Assembly (NCBI RefSeq): GCF_023522835.1
Contig: NZ_JALCZU010000012.1
Span: forward strand, 1-64,000
Source of the DNA: Oceanobacillus saliphilus
Lineage (GTDB): Bacteria; Bacillota; Bacilli; Bacillales; Amphibacillaceae
Direction of reading: 5' to 3'
Length of the DNA: 64,000 bases
Below are positions 46,307-54,780 of this stretch, piece after piece; positions within the stretch are counted from its first letter, which is position 1, and each line of letters starts with the position of its first letter. The notes under the pieces are model-generated. The model saw only the letters and a program-made list of their open reading frames with translations, did not search any database and had not been told where the DNA came from. The position numbers were made by a program, and so were the translations under genes.

Positions 46307-46348
46307 AAAAGCAATTTCTCTCCGATAAGGGGATGAGATTGCTTTTTT
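46307..46348 (+). terminator. Terminator of the aromatic/TRAP cluster
   Basis: AAAAGCAATTTCTC (46307-46320) pairs with GAGATTGCTTTTTT (46335-46348) with one mismatch, and T-rich DNA follows. Confidence 0.83.
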
Positions 46349-46468
46349 AATGGTTGCTAAATATAAACGTAGCAACTCGCTTTTTCATGTTGCATGAACA
46401 ATCCTTACATAAAATTACCACAGCCAGGAGATAACTAACCTAACTATGACCGAAAGTAGGTATTCAAT

Positions 46469-46741
46469 TTGGAACTAAACGAAACATTTCAACCAGGTGA
46501 AGTAGTCTATATGATCATTCGCAATCCCCATGCACAGGATGTCGCGCAAGTACAGCAGGCAGCTATCGTGCAGAATCCGAATAACCCTAATGAATTGGCT
46601 TTGTTTGCCCATGAGAACTATTATCCACTAACAGATGAATACGCGATATTCAAATCGGAAGCGGATGCTGAGCAGGCGTATAAGGATGCCTTTGGAACAC
46701 CGAATATCATCCATTTTAGTGATGGAAATTATTATGGTTAA
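46469..46741 (+). CDS. splA: SplA-type regulator of spore photoproduct lyase
   Basis: A 90-residue TRAP-like protein with GEVVYMIIRNPHAQDVAQVQQAAIV and NPNELALFAHENYYPLTDEYAIF, clearly SplA. In B. subtilis SplA limits splAB expression in the forespore. The start appears to be TTG at 46469 after AAAGTAGG. It overlaps splB by 8 bases. Confidence 0.88.
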   Translation: MELNETFQPGEVVYMIIRNPHAQDVAQVQQAAIVQNPNNPNELALFAHENYYPLTDEYAIFKSEADAEQAYKDAFGTPNIIHFSDGNYYG

Positions 46742-47762
46742 ACCATTTGTACCGCAACTGGTCTATGTTGAACCGAGAGCTATGGAATATGAGCTTGGTA
46801 AAGAATTGGTAACTAAATTTGAAAATATGGGAGTTGAAATTAGGGAAACGACTTCCCATAATCAAATTCGCAATTTGCCGGGAGAAAATCATTTTCAAAA
46901 ATATCGAACAGCCAAGTCGACGCTTGTTGTTGGAGTGAGGAAAACATTAACGTTTGATACGTCCAAACCATCCGCTGAATATGCAATCCCTTTTGCGACA
47001 GGATGTATGGGACATTGCCACTACTGCTACTTACAAACAACGATGGGAAGCAAACCATATATCCGTACGTATGTGAATGTGGATGAAATTTTTGATGCCG
47101 CGGACGGGTATATGCGGGAACGTGCGCCGGAGCCCACCAGGTTTGAGGCATCCTGTACGTCTGATATTGTCGGAGTGGATCATCTGACACATACGCTGAA
47201 AAAAGCAATCGAGTATTTTGGTGAGTCCGAATTTGGTCAATTACGATTTGTGACGAAGTTTGCCCATGTCGATCATCTGTTGGATGCCAAACATAACGAG
47301 AGAACACGCTTTCGATTCAGTATTAATGATGATTACATTATCAAATATTTTGAGCCGGGCACTTCGAGACTTCATGAGAGAATCGAAGCAGCTGGCAAAG
47401 TGGCTGAAGCTGGATATCCGTTAGGGTTTATTATTGCACCAATTTACTTGCATGACGGCTGGAAAGAGGGATACAAGGAGATGTTCGAAAAACTCGAAGC
47501 CGCATTGCCTGCTTTTGCAACTAAGAATCTTACATTTGAAATGATCCAGCATCGATTCACAAAGCCAGCTAAACGTGTCATCCAGGAAAACTACCCGATG
47601 ACAAAACTCGAACTTGACGAATCGAAGCGTAAATGGAAATGGGGAAGATATGGGATTGGGAAATATGTATACCAAAATGAGGAGCAGGAAGATATTAAAG
47701 ACACACTTGGCGGATATATTCATTCGTATTTTCCGGAGGCGAGGATTGAATATTTTACATAA
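46734..47762 (+). CDS. splB: Spore photoproduct lyase
   Basis: A 342-residue radical SAM enzyme that reverses the UV lesion 5-thyminyl-5,6-dihydrothymine during germination. The iron-sulfur cluster motif CMGHCHYC (Cys91, Cys95, Cys98) and the H-atom-donor Cys141 (EASCTSD) are intact, and the length equals that of the B. subtilis enzyme. The ATG at 46734 lies within the end of splA; longer readings are rejected because family proteins start MVKPFVPQLVYVEP. Direct evidence that the host makes spores. Confidence 0.96.
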   Translation: MVKPFVPQLVYVEPRAMEYELGKELVTKFENMGVEIRETTSHNQIRNLPGENHFQKYRTAKSTLVVGVRKTLTFDTSKPSAEYAIPFATGCMGHCHYCYLQTTMGSKPYIRTYVNVDEIFDAADGYMRERAPEPTRFEASCTSDIVGVDHLTHTLKKAIEYFGESEFGQLRFVTKFAHVDHLLDAKHNERTRFRFSINDDYIIKYFEPGTSRLHERIEAAGKVAEAGYPLGFIIAPIYLHDGWKEGYKEMFEKLEAALPAFATKNLTFEMIQHRFTKPAKRVIQENYPMTKLELDESKRKWKWGRYGIGKYVYQNEEQEDIKDTLGGYIHSYFPEARIEYFT

Positions 47763-47779
47763 GGATGAGAGGTGAATCA

Positions 47780-47974
47780 ATGAAAGTGCATAATCAGGAT
47801 AACTTGACTGTCACAGGAACAAATATCGATGAAGTAAAAAAACGGAATGCAAACTCGGGTATGTCCTATAACGAAGCAAAGGAATTCTTGGCGAGAACTA
47901 CAGGTGGACATGGCACATCTGTCTATAGTGATACCGATGTGGAACAAGTTAGGATGAAAAATAAAAAAGCATAA
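47780..47974 (+). CDS. Gamma-type SASP-like small protein
   Basis: A 64-residue hydrophilic protein with two related segments, GTNIDEVKKRNANSG and DTDVEQVRMKNKKA. They resemble the T-x3-V-(K/R)-x2-N repeats of gamma-type small acid-soluble spore proteins. The ATG at 47780 follows GAGAGGTGAATCA. It lies 17 bases after splB, which supports a spore role; probably a storage protein degraded at germination. Family call moderate. Confidence 0.7.
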   Translation: MKVHNQDNLTVTGTNIDEVKKRNANSGMSYNEAKEFLARTTGGHGTSVYSDTDVEQVRMKNKKA

Positions 47975-47996
47975 AAAGTGTATTGGAGGAAGCGAT

Positions 47997-48305
47997 ATGG
48001 AAGAAAAAGACTTTGAAAGAATTTACAGCGAATATCGTGCCCAAAGTGAACTGCATCCCGAGGTCGGGAAGGATGCTTCAATGGAGAAAGAAGAAATAGT
48101 GGCGGTTCGTAAAAATGAGTCCGGTGATATAATTGCCTTTAAAACCAATTCAGGACGTGAACTGGATTACGTTACTGCATTAGATGAGGCAAAATCAGGA
48201 AAAATCGCTCATGTGGATGTCTTTCATAAGTATGGACGAGATATTATCAGAAGCGAACCTGATGGTATACGAGAGAATAACTTGGCCAATTTGCCAACGT
48301 TTTAA
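47997..48305 (+). CDS. DUF3892 domain protein
   Basis: A 102-residue acidic protein whose core EEIVAVRKNESGDIIAFKTNSGRELDYVTALDEAKSGKIAHVDVFHKYGRDIIRSEPDG fits DUF3892. It has a family-like C-terminal NNLANLPTF. Function unknown. The ATG follows TTGGAGGAAGCGAT, and it lies 22 bases after the SASP-like gene, so it is likely in the same transcript. Confidence 0.78.
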   Translation: MEEKDFERIYSEYRAQSELHPEVGKDASMEKEEIVAVRKNESGDIIAFKTNSGRELDYVTALDEAKSGKIAHVDVFHKYGRDIIRSEPDGIRENNLANLPTF

Positions 48306-48368
48306 AGCTTGGCCCTTCTATGGGAATTTATCCGACAATATTCGGGTATTGACCACAGTGCACGTAAT

Positions 48369-48410
48369 AAAGCAGGCTGCTGGAGTTTTTGTTTTCCGGC
48401 AGCCCGCTTT
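48369..48410. terminator. Bidirectional terminator
   Basis: AAAGCAGGCTGCTGG pairs with CCGGCAGCCCGCTTT (ends 48410), with one mismatch; it serves the converging DUF3892 and ABC-F genes. Confidence 0.85.
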
Positions 48411-49967
48411 TTATGCTTGTTCTTCAGTAGCCCATTCTTCTACGTTCCATACTTTTGTTACCCAGTCTTCGTAAAATTCTGGCTCATGACAGACGAGAAC
48501 GATGGTACCTTTATATTCTTTTAATGCGCGCTTTAATTCTTCTTTTGCCACGACATCCAAGTGATTTGTAGGCTCATCGAAAACGAGCCAGTTGCTTTCA
48601 GTCAACATTAATTTGCACAGGCGTACTTTTGCCTGCTCTCCACCGCTTAACTGCTTCATTGGGCGGGTAATATGCTCATTTTTTAAGCCGACCTTAGCCA
48701 AAATCCCACGGACCTGTGCCTGATTCAGGTGGGGGAATGCATCCCATACTTCATCAATCGGCGTCGTGGAAGGTGCCTGCACTTCCTGCTCGTAATAAGA
48801 AGGGAAGAGGAAATCACCAAGCATCCGCTTGCCACCGAGCGGGTCAATTTTGCCGAGAATGGTTTTAAGTAGTGTAGATTTTCCAACACCATTACTCCCG
48901 ACAACGGCAATCCTGTCACCACGTTCGATTTCCGTTGTCAGCTTTGGAAATAGTGGTTGATCATAGCCGATTTCAAGGTCTTCCGCCTCAAAAACATAGC
49001 GGCTGCTGCCACGGGATTCCTTAAAACTGAATGTCGGTTTCATCGCCGTTTCTGGGCGGTCAATCCGCTCCATCCGTGAAAGCTGCTTTTGACGGCTTTT
49101 CGCCCGGCCGGTAGTAGAGTAACGTGCTTTATTTTTTGCAATGAATTCTTCTTGTTTCTTAATATATTCTTGCTGTTTTTCATAGGCGTTAATATGCTGG
49201 TTCTTGTTGATCTCAGCAAGCTCAAGGAATTTTTCATAGGTTGCCGTGTAGCGTGTCAGCTTGGAAAACTCAAGATGGAAGATGACATCGACAACGCCAT
49301 TCATAAATTCCGTATCATGGGATATGAGCAGAAAGGCATGTGGATATTCTTTTAAATAGCTGCTTAGCCATTGGATATGCTCGACATCAAGATAGTTTGT
49401 CGGTTCATCGAGGAGCAGAACTTCTGGCTGTTCAAGCAGCAGCTTCGCTAGTAGTACCTTCGTACGCTGGCCACCGCTAAGAGCGGAAACGTCTTTATCC
49501 AGACCAATGGCATCAATGCCAAGACCATGTGCTGCCTCTTCGATTTTAATATCCAGATTATAAAATCCGCCAGCTTCTAATTTATCCTGGATCATACCCA
49601 TTTGCTCCAGCAATTCTTCCAATTCTTCAGGAGTCGCAGTTCCCATCTTTTCGGTCACTTCATTGAGCATTTTTTCTTGTTGAAACAGTGGTAAAAAGGC
49701 ATCACGAAGCACATCACGGATTGTTTTTCCTTTCGTCAGAACAGTATGCTGATCCAAGTAGCCATAGTCGGTACCTGGTGTCCATTCCACTCTGCCACTG
49801 TCATGTATCAATTGTTTCGTAAGGATGTTCATCAAGGTGGACTTTCCAACCCCGTTTGCTCCAACTAAACCAACATGCTCGCCGGCAACAAGGCGGAAGG
49901 ATACATCTTTAAATAACGTGCGATCACCGAAGCCGTGGCTCAGTGAATCGATAGTAAGTAAACTCAT
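48411..49967 (-). CDS. ABC-F family ATPase (YkpA-like)
   Basis: A 518-residue soluble protein with two ABC ATPase domains joined by a charged linker (about residues 240-300, KQQEYIKKQEEFIAKNKARYS). Walker A motifs GANGVGKST (36-44) and GSNGVGKST, both LSGG(Q/E) signatures and both DEPTN boxes are present; no membrane segments. ABC-F proteins act on ribosomes as translation factors or in antibiotic resistance. The sequence looks like B. subtilis YkpA. The ATG follows CGGAGGTTTTAATAAAA. Confidence 0.88.
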   Translation of the reverse strand: MSLLTIDSLSHGFGDRTLFKDVSFRLVAGEHVGLVGANGVGKSTLMNILTKQLIHDSGRVEWTPGTDYGYLDQHTVLTKGKTIRDVLRDAFLPLFQQEKMLNEVTEKMGTATPEELEELLEQMGMIQDKLEAGGFYNLDIKIEEAAHGLGIDAIGLDKDVSALSGGQRTKVLLAKLLLEQPEVLLLDEPTNYLDVEHIQWLSSYLKEYPHAFLLISHDTEFMNGVVDVIFHLEFSKLTRYTATYEKFLELAEINKNQHINAYEKQQEYIKKQEEFIAKNKARYSTTGRAKSRQKQLSRMERIDRPETAMKPTFSFKESRGSSRYVFEAEDLEIGYDQPLFPKLTTEIERGDRIAVVGSNGVGKSTLLKTILGKIDPLGGKRMLGDFLFPSYYEQEVQAPSTTPIDEVWDAFPHLNQAQVRGILAKVGLKNEHITRPMKQLSGGEQAKVRLCKLMLTESNWLVFDEPTNHLDVVAKEELKRALKEYKGTIVLVCHEPEFYEDWVTKVWNVEEWATEEQA

Positions 49968-50204
49968 TTTTATTAAAACCTCCGGGAAAGTGAAGAAAGA
50001 CTTATCATTATATTTATTGGGGTGTGAGGTAGGAGATGGTATCCTAATTCCAATTTTTTCATATAACTTATAGCTTCTACTTTAAATTTCATTCGTATTA
50101 ATTATAGAGGATATCTGGGAATGTGGCTAGAGGAGGATTCTACATAAATAAAAACTAAACTGATAATCTTCAACAAAATTCGAGGAACCGAAGTATAAAC
50201 GTTG

Positions 50205-50233
50205 TTGTAATGAATGTGACAATTATGTATAAT
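50205..50233 (+). promoter_or_regulatory. Sigma-A promoter of the PAS/AAA regulator
   Basis: TTGTAA (50205-50210), a 17-base spacer, TATAAT (50228-50233). It lies in the 327-base gap before 50295, which also holds a fragment of repeat A (CAACAAAATTCGAGGAA, 50170-50186). The rest of the gap is AT-rich with no gene. Confidence 0.65.
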
Positions 50234-50294
50234 TATTATTAATTATTGTATAATTATTCAAAAATGAATAATTTAGCATCGCAGGAGGGGTGGG

Positions 50295-51626
50295 ATGATG
50301 GTCAATCTCAATCTTCTTCCAAATGCGGAAGAGGAAGTAATCGATTCGTATGATGAGGATATTATTGTTACGAACCGCTATGGGAAAATCATTAAGGCAT
50401 CACATATAAGTGGCAGACAGTACGGGTTAACGGCAAAAGACCTGCTTGGACAATCCGTATATGAATTGGAAGCGAAGGGGATCTTCTCTCCAGCAATCAC
50501 GCCATTAGTCCAAAAGCAAAAGAAAAAGATTGTACTCGTCCAAACGAAACAGGATGGAGGCAAAGTGCTCATTACTGGTGTACCGCTCTATAATGAGAAA
50601 CAGGAAGTTGAGTTTGTCGTCAGTTATTCCTATGACGTTTCTGAGTTGCTTGTTCTTCAGGAATACTTGAATGAACTTGAGGGGGAAATGTCCCGGGTGA
50701 AAGAAGAACTCGAGACGCTCCGTGAGAAAAGTATGCGTTTTGATGGAATCGTTGCAGAGAGCAAGTCAATGAAAGATGTTTTAAAATCTGCAAAAAAGGT
50801 TGCACCGCTAAAAGTACCTGTCCATCTTCAGGGCGAGAACGGTGTCGGAAAATCAACGCTTGCCAAATTAATTCATAAACAGGGTCCTTGGAAAGATGGA
50901 CCGTTTATAGAAGTAAATTGTGCAGCTATTCCGGAAACAATTCTTGAGCGGGAACTGATTGGAAGCAGTGAAAAAGGATTGGAAAAAACAGGCTACATGC
51001 AATTGGCTCAATTTGGAACACTATACTTGCAAGGTGTCGATGAACTCTCTAGGACATCGCAAAGTATTCTATTGAAGTCGCTTCGGCAAAAGAGAAATGA
51101 ATTCAGAATCATCAGTTCCACGGAATACAATCTAGATAAACTTGTAGCTGCCAATCAGTTCAGAGAGGATTTATATTACTTCCTTCATGTGATACCTATT
51201 TCCATAAAGCCATTAAGAGAGCGGCCAGAAGATTTAAGTGAAATCATTTTAAATTATATACAAACATTCTGTAAGGAATATCAGTTGGAACGGACATTGT
51301 CTAACGATTTATTTCATGAGCTCCTGCATATGGAATGGAAAGGGAATCACCTGGAAGTGAAAAATCTGGTTGAAAGGCTTGTTACCCAAAGCGAATCAGT
51401 GACTATTACAAAAGATGACCTTCCAATACATTACCAATCGGAAAACAAATATGGGCTCGATTCTTTTGAAATAGATGGACAGACATTACCACGGATTCTG
51501 GAAAGTGTGGAAGAAAAAGTATTGTTCAATGCAAAGAAACAGTGCAAAACAACGACAGAAATGGCAAAAATGCTGGGCATCAGTCAGCCGTCAGTCGTAC
51601 GAAAGCTAAAAAAATATTCAATGTAA
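50295..51626 (+). CDS. PAS-AAA-HTH regulator with degenerate sigma54-activator core
   Basis: A 443-residue regulator laid out like a bacterial enhancer-binding protein: PAS domain (~15-120), a coiled linker (~120-148), an AAA+ core (~150-380) and a C-terminal HTH (CKTTTEMAKMLGISQPSVVRKLKKY). Walker A is GENGVGKST (180-188). The GAFTGA loop that contacts sigma54 is missing: the region reads ELIGSSEKGLEKTGYMQ (220-236). Walker B reads LYLQGVDE instead of the usual LFLDEIGE. It may therefore act at ordinary promoters or have lost ATPase-driven activation. The ATG follows GCAGGAGGGGTGGG. Downstream target genes appear to have been deleted. Confidence 0.82.
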   Translation: MMVNLNLLPNAEEEVIDSYDEDIIVTNRYGKIIKASHISGRQYGLTAKDLLGQSVYELEAKGIFSPAITPLVQKQKKKIVLVQTKQDGGKVLITGVPLYNEKQEVEFVVSYSYDVSELLVLQEYLNELEGEMSRVKEELETLREKSMRFDGIVAESKSMKDVLKSAKKVAPLKVPVHLQGENGVGKSTLAKLIHKQGPWKDGPFIEVNCAAIPETILERELIGSSEKGLEKTGYMQLAQFGTLYLQGVDELSRTSQSILLKSLRQKRNEFRIISSTEYNLDKLVAANQFREDLYYFLHVIPISIKPLRERPEDLSEIILNYIQTFCKEYQLERTLSNDLFHELLHMEWKGNHLEVKNLVERLVTQSESVTITKDDLPIHYQSENKYGLDSFEIDGQTLPRILESVEEKVLFNAKKQCKTTTEMAKMLGISQPSVVRKLKKYSM

Positions 51627-51642
51627 ATATGGTGTTGACCAT

Positions 51643-51762
51643 ATGTTTCCTGTATTTTATTTAACAGTAATTATTACGGGTGTAATCAGTGCAATCATAC
51701 TTCCAAGGATCCCACCGCTTTCCAAAATACTGAGAATACTTCTGCTTTCAGATGGGGTCTGA
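51643..51762 (+). pseudogene. Truncated N-terminus of a membrane transporter
   Basis: A 39-codon frame, MFPVFYLTVIITGVISAIIL followed by PRIPPLSKILRILLL, looks like the first membrane segment of a polytopic transporter, then stops within the GlcD remnant. No good binding site. Family not assignable with certainty. Confidence 0.4.
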
Positions 51763-52102
51763 ATCAGGCCGTCCTGATACGTATTATACACAGAGCCAGA
51801 TTCAAGAAGAAATCCAAGGGGAATTTGAAACTGCCGAACAAACCAATGATGCCATTGTCTACTATGCCATTGAAGTTGGCGGTACTTGTACCGGCGAGCA
51901 TGGTGTAGGTATTGGGAAGATGAAATTCCAGCAAGCGGAACATGGAGCCGCTCTGGAAATCATGAAACAAACAAATGTACGATCCACTGGGAATCTTAAA
52001 CCCAGGAAAGATATTTTAAAAACCGAACAGTGCCTGGCACTGTTCGGTTTTTTGATGTACGTAATAAAGGATAAAGTTAGCAACCTACATATGTCCAAGT
52101 GA
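51752..52102 (+). pseudogene. C-terminal remnant of a GlcD-type FAD-linked oxidase
   Basis: A 116-codon frame whose middle part, EVGGTCTGEHGVGIGKMKF then QQAEHGAALEIMKQ, is the C-terminal flavin-domain signature of GlcD/D-lactate dehydrogenase-type oxidases. About 350-400 N-terminal residues are absent. The end (after KPRKDIL) runs through the palindrome at 52018-52052, so the true C-terminus is lost too. The transporter fragment just before it and the activator gene upstream suggest a collapsed hydroxyacid-utilisation operon. Confidence 0.75.
52018..52052. terminator. Repeat B palindrome, near-perfect 17-bp arms
   Basis: AAAAACCGAACAGTGCC (52018-52034), one base, then GGCACTGTTCGGTTTTT (52036-52052). 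The tightest member of the palindrome family, and the only one without repeat A next to it, though its centre GTGCCTGGCAC resembles the repeat A core. Confidence 0.9.
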
Positions 52103-52234
52103 AGGCTAATACTTCAAAAGGATAACTTCCAGAGGGAAAATTCTTGGAAGAGATAGTACCGATGTATGAAACCTATAAAAATAACGAATGCTAAGAAAGC
52201 ATCGTATTATAATGATAAAGGAGGTGTGATATAG

Positions 52235-52588
52235 ATGAGGACTTTAAAGACGATTGCCTTGACTTTGATTATAATTGGCGCTCTTAACTGGGGTCTGATT
52301 GCTTTTTTTCAATTTGATTTAGTAGCAGCAATTTTTGGAGGGCAGAATGCATTCCTATCGAGATTAGTTTATGGTCTTGTTGGGTTGAGTGCTCTTTACT
52401 ATATAGTAGCCCTGTTTAATCCGATGGAAGCAGCAATGGATCCGGAAAATGGTGAAGACAGAAGAGCCGGGAATCTGAACTATGGAACAGAGTTCGGTGA
52501 AGAAATAGAACCAGAACCATTTAATCGATCGGAATATCCATTACATCCTTCCGAAGTTGAGAGAAAAGAGAATAGGGACACAGAATAG
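52235..52588 (+). CDS. DUF378 membrane protein (YuzA-like)
   Basis: A 117-residue protein with two membrane segments (residues ~6-28 and ~43-63) matching DUF378 (KTIALTLIIIGALNWGLIAFF...LVYGLVGLSALYYIV). It has an extra acidic C-terminal tail of about 50 residues that is longer than in most relatives. Function unknown. The ATG follows AAAGGAGGTGTGATATAG. Confidence 0.85.
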   Translation: MRTLKTIALTLIIIGALNWGLIAFFQFDLVAAIFGGQNAFLSRLVYGLVGLSALYYIVALFNPMEAAMDPENGEDRRAGNLNYGTEFGEEIEPEPFNRSEYPLHPSEVERKENRDTE

Positions 52589-52640
52589 CACTTGTTTCTG
52601 CGATAGGAAATTAAATCGTGATGGTTTCTGGTGAATGAGA

Positions 52641-52684
52641 AAACCCCGTACTGCAAACAATGGTATGTTTGTGGTACGGGGTTT
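52641..52684. terminator. Bidirectional terminator
   Basis: AAACCCCGTACTGCAAACA pairs with TGTTTGTGGTACGGGGTTT, ending 52684, with one mismatch. It separates the DUF378 gene from the converging ltaS. Confidence 0.85.
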
Positions 52685-52742
52685 TGATGATGATTTTAGT
52701 AACATTTAACTATCCATAAAACGGAAATCAATGTCTGAACCC

Positions 52743-52773
52743 ACTCGACGAAATACGAGGAGTGACAGGCACC
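52743..52773 (-). repeat. Dispersed stop-codon repeat A, copy 9
   Basis: On the minus strand the ltaS stop (TAAATAG) is followed directly by GTGCCTGTCACTCC and CGTATTTCGTCGAG. Confidence 0.83.
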
Positions 52774-52776
52774 TAT

Positions 52777-54717
52777 TTATTTAGCTGGATGTTGCTCTGG
52801 TTCTCCGTAAAAATAATCATTAATATTTACGGGTTCCCATTCCTCGTTAGGTGTGTAAAATCGTAGAAGGTCTCCATTTAATACTTTATCGGAGAGCTCT
52901 AACTCATGAAGCACGGTTTCTTTCATTTCCATCATTTCTTCCGTTGGTTCTTCCACAACCTCTTTCGTAACATTATCATAAAAGATTCCATTTATGGAAC
53001 TGTATGCTTCCGTTACAAAATCACCATTGCGGAATGGAACAAATGCTTTATGGTCCTCAGAAAACATATCTGTACCAAATAAAATGTAATCCTGTGCATC
53101 GATACCAACAATATGCAACATGGTAGGCATGACATCAACGAGACTTGAATATTCGTGATTTATACCCTGACCATCAACACCGGGTATCCGTATGATAAAT
53201 GGTACGCGCTGTAATTCTGAATTTTTTAAAGGTGTAATTTCTTCACCTATGATTTCAGCCATTGCCCGGTTATGATTCTGAGAAATACCATAATGGTCTC
53301 CATATATCATAATAATGGAATCCTCGTACAATCCTGCTTCTTTCAGATCAATGAAGAATTGTTCCAATGACTCATCCAAATAACGTGCTGTTTGGAAGTA
53401 ACGGTCCACCGTTCCAGACCCAGTTTCTGCAGGTGCAAGGCTTGCCTCGCCCTCATCAAGGATAAATGGATGATGATGGGTCAATGTCATCATATGTGCA
53501 TAAAATGGTTGATCCATTTCCTGCAAATATGGAATCGATTCTTCAAAGAAGGGTTTATCTTTCAATCCATAGTTAATCACATTTTCTTCACTCATATCAA
53601 AATAACTATCATAATAATACTCATTGATTCCTAAATGTCGATATACTTCATCACGATTCCAGAACGATTTGCGGTCTCCATGGAATACTGCGCTCGTATA
53701 GTCCTGACGTTGTTCCAATATAGCTGGCAAAGCTTGATACGTGTTATCTCCCTTTGTTACGAATGCAGACCCCTGTGGCAGGCCATAAAGCGACGTATCG
53801 GTTGTCAACTCGGCATCAGCCGTCTTTCCCTGTTCCGTTTGATGGAAGAAGTTATCAAAATATGTGAAATCCTGGCTTTCATCATGAACCAATGAATTTA
53901 GAAATGGCGTAACTTCTTCACCATGTAATTCATAATCAATTAAGAAAGATTGAAAAGACTCGAGATGTATTTTGATGATATTCTTTCCTTCACCTGTCCC
54001 AAAATAAGCTGGATTTGGTTCAGCATACTTGTACTTTGTATAATTTTCCACTTCTGTAATGTCACTGCTGTCAGCCAAAACCCGCTGTCTGGAGGATTCA
54101 ACGCTTTGAATAGCATCATAGATCATGAAGTTATAAGCTCCAAGGTATTTCACCAAATAATTTCTGTCAAATGCGCGTTCCAATAATTGTGGACGGTCCT
54201 TTTCCGCTAAACCTAGATTGACCCCGAAAGCAATGACACCAACGGCCAGCACAATCAGTGGTTTACGGAACTGCAGGCGCTCTGTCCGCCAATTAGATTT
54301 AAACTTATTATAAAGTACGATTAAAATAGCAATATCCAGTAAATATAGAATATCAAGTGGTGCCATTAAATCGAGTATACTTCCACCTAAACTTCCAAAG
54401 TTATTTGTCTGCATCATGGTAGCTAGTGTAATAAAGTCACCATTAAATCGGTAAAACACAACGTTTGCGTATAGAATAAATCCTAAAATAAATGAGAAAA
54501 CAATAATCCGGCGTCCAGCTTTTTTACCTGCAGCAAATAATGCAAGTCCCAGGAAAATCAACCCAGAACTCAAGGGGTTGAAAAACAATAGAAATTCCTG
54601 CATCGCTCCACTGACACCTAAGTTAAATTCCAATTTATATATTGAATATGTTTTTATCCAAAAAAGTACGACTGCAATCGCGAAGAATCCCATTTTTGTA
54701 GATAATAATTTCTTCAC
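52777..54717 (-). CDS. ltaS: Lipoteichoic acid synthase-family protein
   Basis: A 646-residue membrane enzyme: five N-terminal membrane segments, then an extracellular sulfatase-fold domain. The catalytic nucleophile is Thr299 in EQGKTADAE, matching Thr300 of characterised LtaS. Other active-site parts are IKIHLESFQSF, FHGDRKSFWNRDEVYRHLG, THHHPF and YGDHYGISQNHN. It polymerises glycerol-phosphate from phosphatidylglycerol outside the membrane. Bacillus has several paralogs (LtaS, YfnI, YqgS, YvgJ) and I cannot say which this is. The GTG at 54717 follows AGAGGTGAACAAT and is preferred over the longer reading from 54759. Confidence 0.9.
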   Translation of the reverse strand: MKKLLSTKMGFFAIAVVLFWIKTYSIYKLEFNLGVSGAMQEFLLFFNPLSSGLIFLGLALFAAGKKAGRRIIVFSFILGFILYANVVFYRFNGDFITLATMMQTNNFGSLGGSILDLMAPLDILYLLDIAILIVLYNKFKSNWRTERLQFRKPLIVLAVGVIAFGVNLGLAEKDRPQLLERAFDRNYLVKYLGAYNFMIYDAIQSVESSRQRVLADSSDITEVENYTKYKYAEPNPAYFGTGEGKNIIKIHLESFQSFLIDYELHGEEVTPFLNSLVHDESQDFTYFDNFFHQTEQGKTADAELTTDTSLYGLPQGSAFVTKGDNTYQALPAILEQRQDYTSAVFHGDRKSFWNRDEVYRHLGINEYYYDSYFDMSEENVINYGLKDKPFFEESIPYLQEMDQPFYAHMMTLTHHHPFILDEGEASLAPAETGSGTVDRYFQTARYLDESLEQFFIDLKEAGLYEDSIIMIYGDHYGISQNHNRAMAEIIGEEITPLKNSELQRVPFIIRIPGVDGQGINHEYSSLVDVMPTMLHIVGIDAQDYILFGTDMFSEDHKAFVPFRNGDFVTEAYSSINGIFYDNVTKEVVEEPTEEMMEMKETVLHELELSDKVLNGDLLRFYTPNEEWEPVNINDYFYGEPEQHPAK

Positions 54718-54780
54718 ATTGTTCACCTCTAATTTTACATTAAGTTTACAAATTAACATTAAATTAATATTGTTACAAGG

